From positions 32,174 through 96,173 of the forward strand of contig DHPF01000015.1 in assembly GCA_002407855.1 (NCBI GenBank): 64,000 nt of DNA, given 5' to 3'. Source of the stretch: Bacteroidales bacterium UBA5371. GTDB lineage: Bacteria > Bacteroidota > Bacteroidia > Bacteroidales > P3. The notes beneath the pieces were generated by a model. That model had not been told where the DNA came from. It saw only the letters and a list, made by a program, of their open reading frames with translations, and did no database searches. Below, piece by piece: positions 25,901-34,974 of this stretch. Made by a program: the position numbers and the translations under genes. Position 1 is the first letter of the stretch. Each line of letters opens with the position of its first letter.

Positions 25901-25962
25901 CTTATTTATTAATTAAAAGTCAAAGAAACAAACAGAAAGTAGTATTTAGTACTAAGAAATAA
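22942..25962 (+). CDS. secDF: Protein translocase SecD-SecF fusion
   Basis: 1006 residues, the fused form usual in Bacteroidota. It uses the ion gradient to help pull proteins out of the SecYEG channel on the periplasmic side. The SecD half has an N-terminal helix, GLGLDLKGGMNVKMEV near residue 100, a large periplasmic domain with RIDKFGVSEPTIQKL, and the TM block starting GLISFILSLLAVFAFMIFFY with AMAVDANVIINERIKEEL. The SecF half begins near residue 690, with LNYGIDFTGGRTYIIRF, and has IGFSINDTVVIFDRVREN. Twelve helices in two sets of six are expected. Important for the many signal-peptide proteins in this window, including T9SS substrates, which cross the inner membrane by Sec. Confidence 0.97.
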   Translation: MQNKGAIKIIAILFALVCLYQLSFTYFTKRVESDAKEYALNSYAKSQAKLLANGDALREQELLDSISNERELNYLDSISDKTVYNFLWIRPFTYKECKSREVGLGLDLKGGMNVKMEVSTADVVKNLATNPNDPAFLKLFDQASELQKTSGKNFFACFEEVVLNTEKTSKVNLSAFFRVKLKESGITTNSTNQEVLNSIRKECTDAFDRTFQVLSKRIDKFGVSEPTIQKLESAERILIELPGVSDPQRISRLLEGTAQLEFWLAGDAGKVFQSLAAADEFLANIGEEKDTLNIVENDTLSLAKPIEQKKDSILKNKRPLLDLFTRLNRGDLAPSVVGTATASNQKEINRQLERASKVLPQDVTFLWSAKPISKTNEYELYVIQYTNKAKTALLDGDVIDDARQDFDQQGRPVVSMSMKAEAARKWGKITGSNIGNSIAIVLDDLIYSAPRVNSEITGGRSEISGSFSIEEAKDLANILKSGKLTAPAKVVQESIVGPSLGEESIKAGLISFILSLLAVFAFMIFFYRFAGVAACIALLVNLFFLFGILASIGAVLTLSGIAGIVLTLAMAVDANVIINERIKEELNAGKNIHNAINDGYKASYSAIIDGNVTTLLTGIILAYFGAGSVLGFAITLCIGILTSFFTSIFISRLVMEAMVNSKRLKDKLQFKNKLSSKIYGNPNFRFVQNAKKQLIIMSSIVLILTGFLVFKGLNYGIDFTGGRTYIIRFDQDVNANDIRSSLGEEFNSEPEVKTFGPSYQVKVTTDYKVKEDNENVKREVIQKLFNGTKQYYANKDITLEEFQSTQKSPLGIISSEIVGPTIADDIKKSAVIAVIVSLIAIFIYIAIRFRNWKYSLGGILALAFDAFFTIGMFSALDGVLPFSMDVDMNFIAAILTIIGFSINDTVVIFDRVRENLKLYPNRDYGEVMNMSINQTLSRTINTVFTVFISLVIILIFGGDVLRGFAFALTIGTVSGSFSTLFISSPIAYLLIKSQRNKQKVVFSTKK

Positions 25963-26009
25963 GAAAAATATCTTTTTAAAATTAAATTTGCAAATAAAGT
26001 TGATTATTT

Positions 26010-26040
26010 TTTGGTCTTGAATTATTTTTTTCTAAATTTG
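26010..26040 (+). promoter_or_regulatory. Promoter of the four-gene receptor/PorV-like cassette
   Basis: TTTG at 26010-26013, a 19-bp spacer and TAAATTTG at 26033-26040 match the Bacteroidota consensus, 20 bp before the ATG at 26061. A second TAAATTTG lies nearby at about 25984. No further promoter is evident before the terminator at 36089. Confidence 0.7.
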
Positions 26041-26060
26041 TGCTTTCATAATATGGGAAA

Positions 26061-26435
26061 ATGAGTGTATATATAATAGTAATTTTAATAGTATTTGTGT
26101 TGATAGCCAAAAAGTTGTTCCCAGTTTTAGCTGAGAAAAACAATGAAACAACACCGCCTATTTTTGATCAAAACCAAGGAAAAGATGTCTTTTATGACAC
26201 ATTTAAAGAGATATTTAATGAAGATAAAAAAAGTAAAAATAAAAAAAGTGAAGTTATATTTTCTGAAAAAAAACAATCCAACTTGAAAAACCAAGGTAGT
26301 ATTGTTACAGAAGCTAAAAACACAGAACTTAAAAACGAAATAATAGAAGAAAACTTTGATATTAGAAAGGCTATTATTTATTCGGAAATAATAAATAATC
26401 CATTTATATCAAAAAATAAAATATACGAAAATTAA
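26061..26435 (+). CDS. Small single-pass membrane protein, function unknown
   Basis: 124 residues. Residues 2-16 are a hydrophobic anchor (SVYIIVILIVFVLIAK), followed by a long, highly charged Lys/Glu-rich region without clear structure and the C-terminal motif FDIRKAIIYSEIINNPF. From memory, similar C-terminal endings (F-D-L-R-A-V-I-Y-S-E-I-L) occur in short unknown Bacteroidota proteins. I cannot assign a function. It is the first gene after the promoter at 26010-26040 and lies 31 bp before the TonB-dependent receptor, so it may be transcribed with the cassette. Confidence 0.65.
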   Translation: MSVYIIVILIVFVLIAKKLFPVLAEKNNETTPPIFDQNQGKDVFYDTFKEIFNEDKKSKNKKSEVIFSEKKQSNLKNQGSIVTEAKNTELKNEIIEENFDIRKAIIYSEIINNPFISKNKIYEN

Positions 26436-26466
26436 TTCTTTACATAAACAATATAATTAAAAGAGC

Positions 26467-29400
26467 ATGTTGAGAAAATTATTCTTTACTCTAGGTTTGT
26501 TTTTAACAACCAGTTTAATATTGTACTCGCAAGGAACATTAACGGGAACAATTACAGATGCTAAAACAGGCGAACCATTACCGTTCGTTAATGTTATAGT
26601 TCAGCAAAATGGTCAGCAAAGAGGAGGTGCCCAAACAGATTTGGATGGGAAGTTCCAGATTAAACCATTAAGTGCAGGAAATTATGATGTTGTTGCTAGT
26701 TTTGTTGGATACAAAAAAGCAATGAAAACAGGAGTTCGTGTTACGGCCACAGGATATTCTCTTGGAGGAGACTTGGCATTAGAACCAACAGTAGAACAAC
26801 TTGATGAAGTTATTATTACAGAATATGCAGTTCCTCTATTGGAATCAGGTACAGCAGAAACTGGTAAACGTATCACCAACGAAGACATTGACAAGATGGC
26901 AGCAAATACAGTTGATGCTATCATTGCAACAGTTGGAGGTATTTCTGATGTTGATGGTGGAGCAGGAACGGCTCGTGGAGAAAGTGGTATGGTTACCTAT
27001 GTGAATGGTGTAGCTAAGAAAGGTACTGTAAATATTCCTAAGAAATCTATTGCTGAGATTCAAGTTATTCTTGGAGGAACACCAGCACGTATTGGAGAAG
27101 CAATAGGTGGTTCTACCAACATTACACTTAGACCTCCAGAAAACAAATTCACAGGTTTTGTTCAGTATGAGACATCTGAACCTTTGGATACAAGAGGTTA
27201 TCATAAATTAGATATTTATTTTACTGGTCCATTGTACAAGACAAAATCTGAAGATGGTATAGAAAATAGTATTATTGGCTATAGATTAGCAGGATATAAT
27301 ATCTTTGTTCAGGATGATCTTAACAGACCATCGGATAGATATTACTATATGCTAAAATCAGACAAACAAAATTCTCTTAATAATAATCCTTTAACTTATA
27401 ATTCAGCAACAGGAGCGGTTTACAATACAGCATCTTTCCTCCGTTTGTCAGATTTTGAACAAGTAGGAAGAAAACCAAATGTGTGGAGAAATAGATTATA
27501 TCTTGAAGGAGGATTAGATATTCTATTTTCAAAAAATAGTACTTTAAGAATAAATGGTGAATATTCTAATATCTTTGGTAAAAATCCGACTTTATCAAGC
27601 ATTTTAATGAACAACGAGAATAATAGCGAGTCCAAAAGTACTAGTTTTGCAATTATGGGAGACTTCACTCAAAAGTTTTCTGGATCTTCAGAAACCTCTA
27701 AGATAAAGAATATTACATTAAATCTTGTTGGCTCATATAGTAAATCTTTTGATGAAACCTATAATCCAGAGCATAAAGATGAGTTGTTTAAATATGGTCA
27801 TATAGGAACTTTCCGTACACATAAAAGAAACACTTATCAACTTACAAGAATGGAGATAGGCGGAGTTATGCAAGATGTTATGGAGCATAATGGTTGGTTA
27901 GATTATGACGTTGAGTTTACTCCATCTGAATACAACCCTGGTTTGGCAAGATACACTTGGCAACTTTACAATGACCCAAATTTTGCTCCTTTGAGACCAT
28001 ATTTATATAACTATGATAACATCAGAGCATATCAAGGATTAACAAATGGAGATAGACCTACACCTATTTATGGGATGTTTACCAATGTTAATATGCCAAG
28101 TACTTCTTTCTCAAAATCAGAAAATCAATACGTATATGCAGGAGCGAGAGTTTCAGCAGATATTGGAAGCCACTCACTTGAGTTAGGATTCCAATATGAC
28201 CAATCTACATATCGTTATTATGGAATCAATGCTTCTTCTTTATGGACAATAATGAAACAAGAAGCCAATTCTCACATATTATACAGAGATTTAGACAATC
28301 CTATTATTGACAATTCAGGCTCTATTCCTTATGTAACATATAATAGAGCATATGATGCAGCAAGCCAAACTTACTTTGATAGAGCGTTAAGAGAAAAATT
28401 AGGATTAAACCCTCAAGGAACAGATTTTATTGATATAGATAGTTATGACCCTTCAACATTCTCATTAGATATGTTTTCAGCTGACGAATTATTTAATAGT
28501 GGTAATTCATTAGTTAGTTATTATGGATACGATCATAAGGGAAATATTGTAAAAGGAAAACAAAACCTACAAGACTTTTTCTCCAATAAAGAAAAAAGAA
28601 CCTTGGGAGCTTGGCAACCTATTTATATGGCAGGATATGCTCAAGATCAGTTCTATTTTAAAGATTTAATATTTAATATAGGGGTTCGTGTAGATAGATT
28701 TGATGGAAATCAAATGGGATTAAAGGATGATTATTTACTATATTCATCATACACTGCTGGCGAATTAGATATTCCAAATCGCCCTTCAAATATTGGTGAA
28801 GATTATTATGTTTATGTAAATAGCTTAAATGGAAACTCATCTCCAAGTGATGTAAATAATGAAGGATTTGTTAGAGGATATAGAAAAGGAAACACTTGGT
28901 ATAATGCAAATGGGGAGATAGTTTCAAATCCTAATGATATTGCAGGAGCATCGGGCCAACCTTTACCTTTTAGAAAAGGTAGATTAAATGACACAGGTCT
29001 TCCTTATGAAATATCAACTGATGCATTCCAAGATTACAAACCACAAGTAGTTGCAATGCCTCGTATTGCTTTCTCTTTCCCTGTTTCAGATAAATCTGAA
29101 TTTAAAGCTTCTTACGATATGATTGCTCGTCGTCCTCAAGGAGGTTGGCAAGCTGACTATGTAAGCTATTTATTTATGGAAAGACAATCCGGAAACATTT
29201 TAAATAATCCAAATTTAAAGCCAGAGAAAATTACTAACTACGAATTAGGATTTACACAAGTTCTTTCTAAAACATCAGTAGTAAATATGTCTGCATATTA
29301 TAAAGAAACAAGAGATTTGATAGCATTAGTACAATATGTAGGTGCTGACCCAACTTCTCTATATTATTCTTATGGTAACCAAGATTATAGGACTATTAAA

Positions 29401-30123
29401 GGGCTTACAGTAACCTACGAATTGAAGCGTTCAAGTAATGTGCGTCTTAATGCAAACTACACCCTGCAATATGCAGAAGGAACTTCTGGTTTACCTCAAT
29501 CAACAATTGTATCTTTAATTCAAGCAGGTTATCCTAACATTAAGATGTTATATCCTATTTCAGATGATAGAAGACATGAGTTTAAATTACAATTAGACTT
29601 CCGCTATTTAGGAGGAGATAAATATAATGGACCTACAACCAAGAGAATTGTAACGGATAAGAAGACTGGAGAAGAGAGAGCAAAAATTACTAAATGGTTA
29701 CAAAATTTTGGAGTGAACATTACAGGAGTTGCACAATCAGGTCGTCCTTACACAAGGTTATTCAGCAACACACAACCTACAATAGTTGGAAGTTATAATG
29801 GAGCAAGATTACCTTGGACTTTCCGTATTGACATGCAAATTGATAAATCATTTGATATAAAGGTAGGTAAAAAGGTTACTCAATTGAATTTATTTGCAAG
29901 AGCAACCAATGTACTTAACACTAAGAACGTGATGGGAGTTTACTCAGTTACTGGTGACCCAGACGATAATGGATACTTAACCGACCCTCAAACTCAAACA
30001 TTAATTGCAAACCAATTAGACCCTAATTCTTATAGAGATTATTATGCAATGAATTTGAATAATTCAACGTATAATTATTCCAGACCAAGAATGATATTTA
30101 TAGGATTAGCTTATACATTTTAA
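26467..30123 (+). CDS. TonB-dependent receptor with N-terminal carboxypeptidase-regulatory-like domain
   Basis: 1218 residues. A signal peptide (to about residue 22) is followed by a CarboxypepD_reg-like domain at roughly 24-110 (GTLTGTITDAKTGEPLPFVN and VVASFVGYKKA). The plug domain spans about 115-235 and contains ITNEDIDKM, YVNGVAKKGTVNIPKKSIAE and ILGGTPARIGEAIGGSTNI. A 22-strand outer-membrane barrel follows and ends in PRMIFIGLAYTF with terminal Phe. It would use TonB energy to move a substrate or actively drive an outer-membrane event. No SusD-type lipoprotein follows, so this is not an ordinary polysaccharide locus. Instead the next genes encode a giant exported protein and a PorV/PorQ-family barrel, 31 bp and then 38 bp apart. 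Confidence 0.92.
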   Translation: MLRKLFFTLGLFLTTSLILYSQGTLTGTITDAKTGEPLPFVNVIVQQNGQQRGGAQTDLDGKFQIKPLSAGNYDVVASFVGYKKAMKTGVRVTATGYSLGGDLALEPTVEQLDEVIITEYAVPLLESGTAETGKRITNEDIDKMAANTVDAIIATVGGISDVDGGAGTARGESGMVTYVNGVAKKGTVNIPKKSIAEIQVILGGTPARIGEAIGGSTNITLRPPENKFTGFVQYETSEPLDTRGYHKLDIYFTGPLYKTKSEDGIENSIIGYRLAGYNIFVQDDLNRPSDRYYYMLKSDKQNSLNNNPLTYNSATGAVYNTASFLRLSDFEQVGRKPNVWRNRLYLEGGLDILFSKNSTLRINGEYSNIFGKNPTLSSILMNNENNSESKSTSFAIMGDFTQKFSGSSETSKIKNITLNLVGSYSKSFDETYNPEHKDELFKYGHIGTFRTHKRNTYQLTRMEIGGVMQDVMEHNGWLDYDVEFTPSEYNPGLARYTWQLYNDPNFAPLRPYLYNYDNIRAYQGLTNGDRPTPIYGMFTNVNMPSTSFSKSENQYVYAGARVSADIGSHSLELGFQYDQSTYRYYGINASSLWTIMKQEANSHILYRDLDNPIIDNSGSIPYVTYNRAYDAASQTYFDRALREKLGLNPQGTDFIDIDSYDPSTFSLDMFSADELFNSGNSLVSYYGYDHKGNIVKGKQNLQDFFSNKEKRTLGAWQPIYMAGYAQDQFYFKDLIFNIGVRVDRFDGNQMGLKDDYLLYSSYTAGELDIPNRPSNIGEDYYVYVNSLNGNSSPSDVNNEGFVRGYRKGNTWYNANGEIVSNPNDIAGASGQPLPFRKGRLNDTGLPYEISTDAFQDYKPQVVAMPRIAFSFPVSDKSEFKASYDMIARRPQGGWQADYVSYLFMERQSGNILNNPNLKPEKITNYELGFTQVLSKTSVVNMSAYYKETRDLIALVQYVGADPTSLYYSYGNQDYRTIKGLTVTYELKRSSNVRLNANYTLQYAEGTSGLPQSTIVSLIQAGYPNIKMLYPISDDRRHEFKLQLDFRYLGGDKYNGPTTKRIVTDKKTGEERAKITKWLQNFGVNITGVAQSGRPYTRLFSNTQPTIVGSYNGARLPWTFRIDMQIDKSFDIKVGKKVTQLNLFARATNVLNTKNVMGVYSVTGDPDDNGYLTDPQTQTLIANQLDPNSYRDYYAMNLNNSTYNYSRPRMIFIGLAYTF

Positions 30124-30154
30124 TTAACAAATTAAATAGAAAATTAATTGAAAA

Positions 30155-33100
30155 ATGAAACATATATTTAAAATAACAGCGTTAGTTTTAATCTGCCTTT
30201 CTCTACAAAATTCATCTTTTGGTGCAGAATATAAGGGTAAGATTAAGAAAACCTCAACATCGTTAAAAGACAATGGAGGGGTTGAAAGGTGTAGAAGAGC
30301 TCAGGGTTCTGCAGAATTAAGCATTAATAATGTAAGAGCTCGTATCAATACAGGTGGTAATATGTGGTATGATGGAAATACTGCAAAATATTATGTTCCA
30401 AAAGATGGAAGTAGTACGGCAATGTTTTGTGCTGCCTTATGGATTGGAGGTCAAGACGAAAATAAACAATTAAGAGTTGCGGCTTTGCGTTTTGGACAAG
30501 ATGGAGATGATTTTTGGCCAGGACCACTAACAGTTGATAAGAATGCAGCTGTAAATAAATCAGTTTGTGAAAAATGGGACAAGCATTTCCGTATTACAAA
30601 GGCAGAAGTTGAATCCTTTGTTTCTGCTTGTCAAAAGAATGCTCAAGGGCAAATTATTGGAGGACCAACAGACCAAAGTTTAGTAACAGAAGCTATAAAA
30701 ACATGGCCTGCACACCCAGAAAATTATGCAGAACTTAAACAAACTAAATACCTAGCTCCATTTAAAGATGTGGATGGAGACGGCATATATGATTATACAA
30801 AAGGAGACTATCCATACTATGATTTTAACGGAGACCTTTGTCCTGTTGCAGCAAAGCAAAGTGGGCAAAAATATAATCCTGTAAGAACAATGGAAGATGA
30901 ATTAGGAACTGGAGGTTTGGCTCAGGTTCACGGAGGTATTCTTGTAGACCAAGTACTTAAAGGAGATGAAACTTTGTGGTGGGTATTTAATGATAAGGGA
31001 AATTCTCACACAGAATCTAAGTCTCAGAATCCGATTGGTCTTGAAATTCGTGCTCAAGCTTTTGCATTTAGTATGAATGATGAAATCAATAATATGACTT
31101 TCTATTCATATGAAATTATCAATCGTTCAACTTTTACTCTTCAAAATACATATTTCAGTCAATGGGTTGACCCTGATTTAGGGTTTGCTTTTGACGACTT
31201 TGTAGGCTGTGATGTTAAACGTGGATTAGGTTATTGTTATAATGGAACATCGACGGATGGACCAGGAACAGGAGCTTATCCAGGTAATCCTCCTGCAATT
31301 GGCATTGACTTCTTCCAAGGACCTTATTTAGACCCAGATGGATTAGATAATCCAAAAGTATATATAGAATTAGCAGCACAAGATGCTCAAGGTCAAGCTA
31401 AATTAGCAAACTACTTAAAGAAGGATTCTTTAGGACAACCAATACCTGGAAACTATGATACATTATTAATTACTGCTAATGCAGAAGAATTTGTTGATTA
31501 TTGGTATAATGTTAATGATAAAATAACTAATGGTGCAAATATCAATGGAGTTAATTTTGGGAATGGTATTATCGATGATGAACGTTTTGGAATGAGAAGG
31601 TTTGTTTATTATGAGAATAGTGGACACTCAATCAAAGGAGAACCAGATAAAGCAACTGACTACTACAACTATTTGAGAGGAATGTGGAAAACTGGAGTGA
31701 AAATGACTTTTGGTGCAGATGGTACGACAGCTGGAGGAATAGAATGCGATTTTATGTTCCCAGGAACAACCGACATTTGGAATTGGGGAACAAAAGGTAT
31801 TATACCTTCAATAACTGATACAAGAGGATGGACAGAAGAATCTTCAGGTAACAAAGAAGGAGATAGACGTTTTATGCAATCAGCAGGACCTTTTGAACTA
31901 AAACCTGGAGCAATTAACTACATTACAGTGGGAATTCCATTTGCCCAAGCACCAACAGGTGGACCTTTCGCATCAGTAACACTTCTTAGACAAATTGATG
32001 ATAAATGCCAGGCGTTATTTGATAACTGCTTTAATATCCTTGAAGGACCTGATGCACCAGACTTAACTATAAAAGAACTTGACAGGGAATTAATCCTATT
32101 CTTAACTAATGATGCACCTTCATCAAATAATATAAATGAATCATTTAATAAAATTGATATCTCAATACCTCAATCTTATAACATTACTCGTGATACTATT
32201 TATAATGATGAGTTACATGTACTTATTGACCAAGTAGTACCTTATGATAGATATTATAAATTTGAGGGGTATCAAATATTCCAATTAAGAGATAAGACAG
32301 TTTCTGTTGCGGATATTTATGATGAAAATAAAGCTCGTTTAGTAGGACAATGCGATATCAGAAATTTTGATGAAAAACAAAATAACCAACCAATTGCAAA
32401 ACTAATCAATTATTATAAAAACAATAATATTGGAGCTTTAGTACCTCAGGTAATGGTTGATGGATTAAATAACGGGATCCAACACTCATTCCGAATTACT
32501 GAAGATAAGTTTGCTACAACCAGTGATAAAAATATTGTTAATAATAAGAAATATTATTATGTTGCAATAGCTTATGCACACAATAATTATAAACAATTTA
32601 ATCCAGAAGATGCTACAAAGATTGATGGACAAAAACAAACCTATCTTGCAAGTAGAAAAACCGGATATGGAAGAAGTATTACTCCTGTCATAGCTATTCC
32701 TCATAAGATAGCTCCAGAACAAGGGGGAACATTAGTTCAGTCATCTTATGGAGTATGTCCTGAAATTACAAGAATAGAAGGTAATGGTAATGGTTCAATG
32801 GTGTTAAACTTTAAAACAGAAACCATAGAAAAAATAATGGGTAAAGCAAACGAAGAACCAGAAGGAATTGCTTATGTAACTGATTTAGTTTACCAAAAGA
32901 ATTACGGACCACTAAACATAAAGGTAATTGACCCAATAAAACTTCGTCAAGGTTCATTTATAGTTAAAATAATCCCTTCTGACACAACAACAGATTTGAT
33001 GTATGCTACTTGGAAGCTACAAAACATAGATACTACTCAGCCTCTTTATACAACTAAGGTTAATGGAGTTTCGCAAGATGTATATTCTATTGTTTCTGAT

Positions 33101-34936
33101 AGACCAATTGGAGATATTAATGAACAAATTATATTCCCATTGGGTATTTCAATTTCTCTTACAAATCCTCAATCAACAGTTATACCTCCGGCAATTAAGG
33201 AGGGAAATACTTTCCATATTGACCCAATAGCAAAACAAAGAAGAGTATTTGGAGGAGACCTAAGAGAAGGAACAGCTTTATATTCTAAAATCACACATAA
33301 AGATCCAAGTAAAACTTGGTTGGGAGGATTTGAAGATAATGATGCTTATGGTTATTCTAATTGGATAAAATCAGGAAGTCAGTATGCTTCTGAGTCTCAA
33401 CGTCGGGACTTTATACCTAATACTTTAAAAGAAGATGTTCTAGCTTATTTATCTCAAGATTATTATTACACAAAGGAAAGATACGTTCCAAAGAGTGATG
33501 GATCAGGATACGATACTATAACTTTTGATATATCCATAGATAAAGATGCCGATTATGAAGGTTTTGGAAATGGATGGTGGGCTCCTTATAGGCTTACATC
33601 ATTATATTTAAATTATAGTGCTGTAGATGAAGATATTTATTTCCCTCACCCAGGATTCTCATATTATCATTTCTCTTCAGAAGCAACTCCTGCTGATGTA
33701 ACTAAATATAGATTAGATCCTTCTTTTGTTTATTCAACAGCATCAAATGATATGAATAATTTAGCTTCTGTTGATATAGTTTTCACTAATGACAAAACAA
33801 AATGGACACGTTGTCCTGTAATTGAAATGGGTGATGACGTAAACCAAACAGAAGGAAATGCAAAACGTTTCCAATTGAGAAGACATGCATCTGTTGATAA
33901 AAATGGTAATCCATTAAATGATGGTACTCAAGGATGGGGCTGGTTCCCAGGATATGCAATCAACCTTGAAACAGGTCAAAGACTTAATCTAATATTTGGA
34001 GAAAACTCACAACTTGGAGTTGGACAACCAGGTAATGGTAGAGATTTGATTTGGAATCCAACATCAATCACAAGTGATAATGCAGGATTGGTGATAGGAG
34101 GTATGCATTATATTTATGTTCTTGGAGCATCAGAATACAAACTCTATACAGTTAATGCACTTGAACCAAATAGGTCAGAAAGAGTTGTTAATCCGACATC
34201 ATACTATGAAAGAGATGTTAATGGAAATATGGATATGGGAACTTGGGCATATAATAAGTTAAAGAAGTTAGATAATATCACACTTACCAACACATCACCT
34301 TATGCTAACGACTATAAGAATGCTAACCTTACAGAAGCTATGGAAGTATTTGGTTCTGTAATGTGGGTAGGAGCACCACTTGCAACAGCATTTAATAATA
34401 ATCCTAAGGCAGAAATTCCAACAGATGTTACAGTGTCGTTAAGAGTTCGTCAACAATACAGACCAAACTACATTAACAATATCAATGGAGCAGCAGCAAA
34501 TCCTCAAAATAACAACTACCCAATGTATCAATTCTCAATAACAAAAGATATTGCAACATCAGTTGGTAACGTTGAAGTAGCTAAGACAACATTAGATCAA
34601 ATAACAGTTGTACCTAATCCATACTTTGCAGCCTCAACTTACGAAGAAGACCAAGTGCAAAATCTTGTTAAGATAACTAATTTGTTGCCTGATTCATACA
34701 TAACTATTTATTCTGTTGATGGAACAGTTATTAGAAAACTAAGAGCACCATCAAAGAGTGTAGTATCTGGAACAGGAACAGCACTTACATCAGTAGATTG
34801 GGATTTGAAAAATCATAAAGGATTACCAATATCTGGAGGAGCATACATAATACATGTTAAGGCTGATGGTGTAGGAGAAAAAATAATTAAATGGTTTGGA
34901 GCTTTACGTCCTGTTGACTTAAATTCATTCCGATAG
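30155..34936 (+). CDS. Giant exported protein (1593 aa) with C-terminal sorting-like domain, function unknown
   Basis: 1593 residues with a signal peptide (residues 1-24, ending NSSFGA). The N-terminal third has recognisable blocks: STAMFCAALWIGGQDENKQL near 88, the Asp-rich calcium-type loop DVDGDGIYDYTKGDYPYYD near 208, LWWVFNDKG and SQWVDPDLGFAFDDFVGCD near 340, and RGLGYCYNGTSTDG. The middle is beta-rich without a family I can name. The last 110 residues (TVVPNPYFAAS, VKITNLLPDSYITIYSVDGT, WDLKNHKGLPISGGAYIIHV) form a T9SS/FlgD-like beta-sandwich with an unusual extra tail (WFGALRPVDLNSFR). It is probably surface exposed or secreted by type IX secretion. From memory, similar N-terminal blocks occur in large uncharacterised Bacteroidota and Ignavibacteria proteins. 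Confidence 0.8.
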   Translation: MKHIFKITALVLICLSLQNSSFGAEYKGKIKKTSTSLKDNGGVERCRRAQGSAELSINNVRARINTGGNMWYDGNTAKYYVPKDGSSTAMFCAALWIGGQDENKQLRVAALRFGQDGDDFWPGPLTVDKNAAVNKSVCEKWDKHFRITKAEVESFVSACQKNAQGQIIGGPTDQSLVTEAIKTWPAHPENYAELKQTKYLAPFKDVDGDGIYDYTKGDYPYYDFNGDLCPVAAKQSGQKYNPVRTMEDELGTGGLAQVHGGILVDQVLKGDETLWWVFNDKGNSHTESKSQNPIGLEIRAQAFAFSMNDEINNMTFYSYEIINRSTFTLQNTYFSQWVDPDLGFAFDDFVGCDVKRGLGYCYNGTSTDGPGTGAYPGNPPAIGIDFFQGPYLDPDGLDNPKVYIELAAQDAQGQAKLANYLKKDSLGQPIPGNYDTLLITANAEEFVDYWYNVNDKITNGANINGVNFGNGIIDDERFGMRRFVYYENSGHSIKGEPDKATDYYNYLRGMWKTGVKMTFGADGTTAGGIECDFMFPGTTDIWNWGTKGIIPSITDTRGWTEESSGNKEGDRRFMQSAGPFELKPGAINYITVGIPFAQAPTGGPFASVTLLRQIDDKCQALFDNCFNILEGPDAPDLTIKELDRELILFLTNDAPSSNNINESFNKIDISIPQSYNITRDTIYNDELHVLIDQVVPYDRYYKFEGYQIFQLRDKTVSVADIYDENKARLVGQCDIRNFDEKQNNQPIAKLINYYKNNNIGALVPQVMVDGLNNGIQHSFRITEDKFATTSDKNIVNNKKYYYVAIAYAHNNYKQFNPEDATKIDGQKQTYLASRKTGYGRSITPVIAIPHKIAPEQGGTLVQSSYGVCPEITRIEGNGNGSMVLNFKTETIEKIMGKANEEPEGIAYVTDLVYQKNYGPLNIKVIDPIKLRQGSFIVKIIPSDTTTDLMYATWKLQNIDTTQPLYTTKVNGVSQDVYSIVSDRPIGDINEQIIFPLGISISLTNPQSTVIPPAIKEGNTFHIDPIAKQRRVFGGDLREGTALYSKITHKDPSKTWLGGFEDNDAYGYSNWIKSGSQYASESQRRDFIPNTLKEDVLAYLSQDYYYTKERYVPKSDGSGYDTITFDISIDKDADYEGFGNGWWAPYRLTSLYLNYSAVDEDIYFPHPGFSYYHFSSEATPADVTKYRLDPSFVYSTASNDMNNLASVDIVFTNDKTKWTRCPVIEMGDDVNQTEGNAKRFQLRRHASVDKNGNPLNDGTQGWGWFPGYAINLETGQRLNLIFGENSQLGVGQPGNGRDLIWNPTSITSDNAGLVIGGMHYIYVLGASEYKLYTVNALEPNRSERVVNPTSYYERDVNGNMDMGTWAYNKLKKLDNITLTNTSPYANDYKNANLTEAMEVFGSVMWVGAPLATAFNNNPKAEIPTDVTVSLRVRQQYRPNYINNINGAAANPQNNNYPMYQFSITKDIATSVGNVEVAKTTLDQITVVPNPYFAASTYEEDQVQNLVKITNLLPDSYITIYSVDGTVIRKLRAPSKSVVSGTGTALTSVDWDLKNHKGLPISGGAYIIHVKADGVGEKIIKWFGALRPVDLNSFR

Positions 34937-34974
34937 AAAATAGCATAATTAAAATATTTTAAATAAAAGAGATT

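Noticed and set aside
26467..30123. SusC of a polysaccharide utilisation locus
   Set aside because: No SusD-like lipoprotein or glycoside hydrolase is adjacent; the partners are a giant exported protein and a PorV-like barrel.
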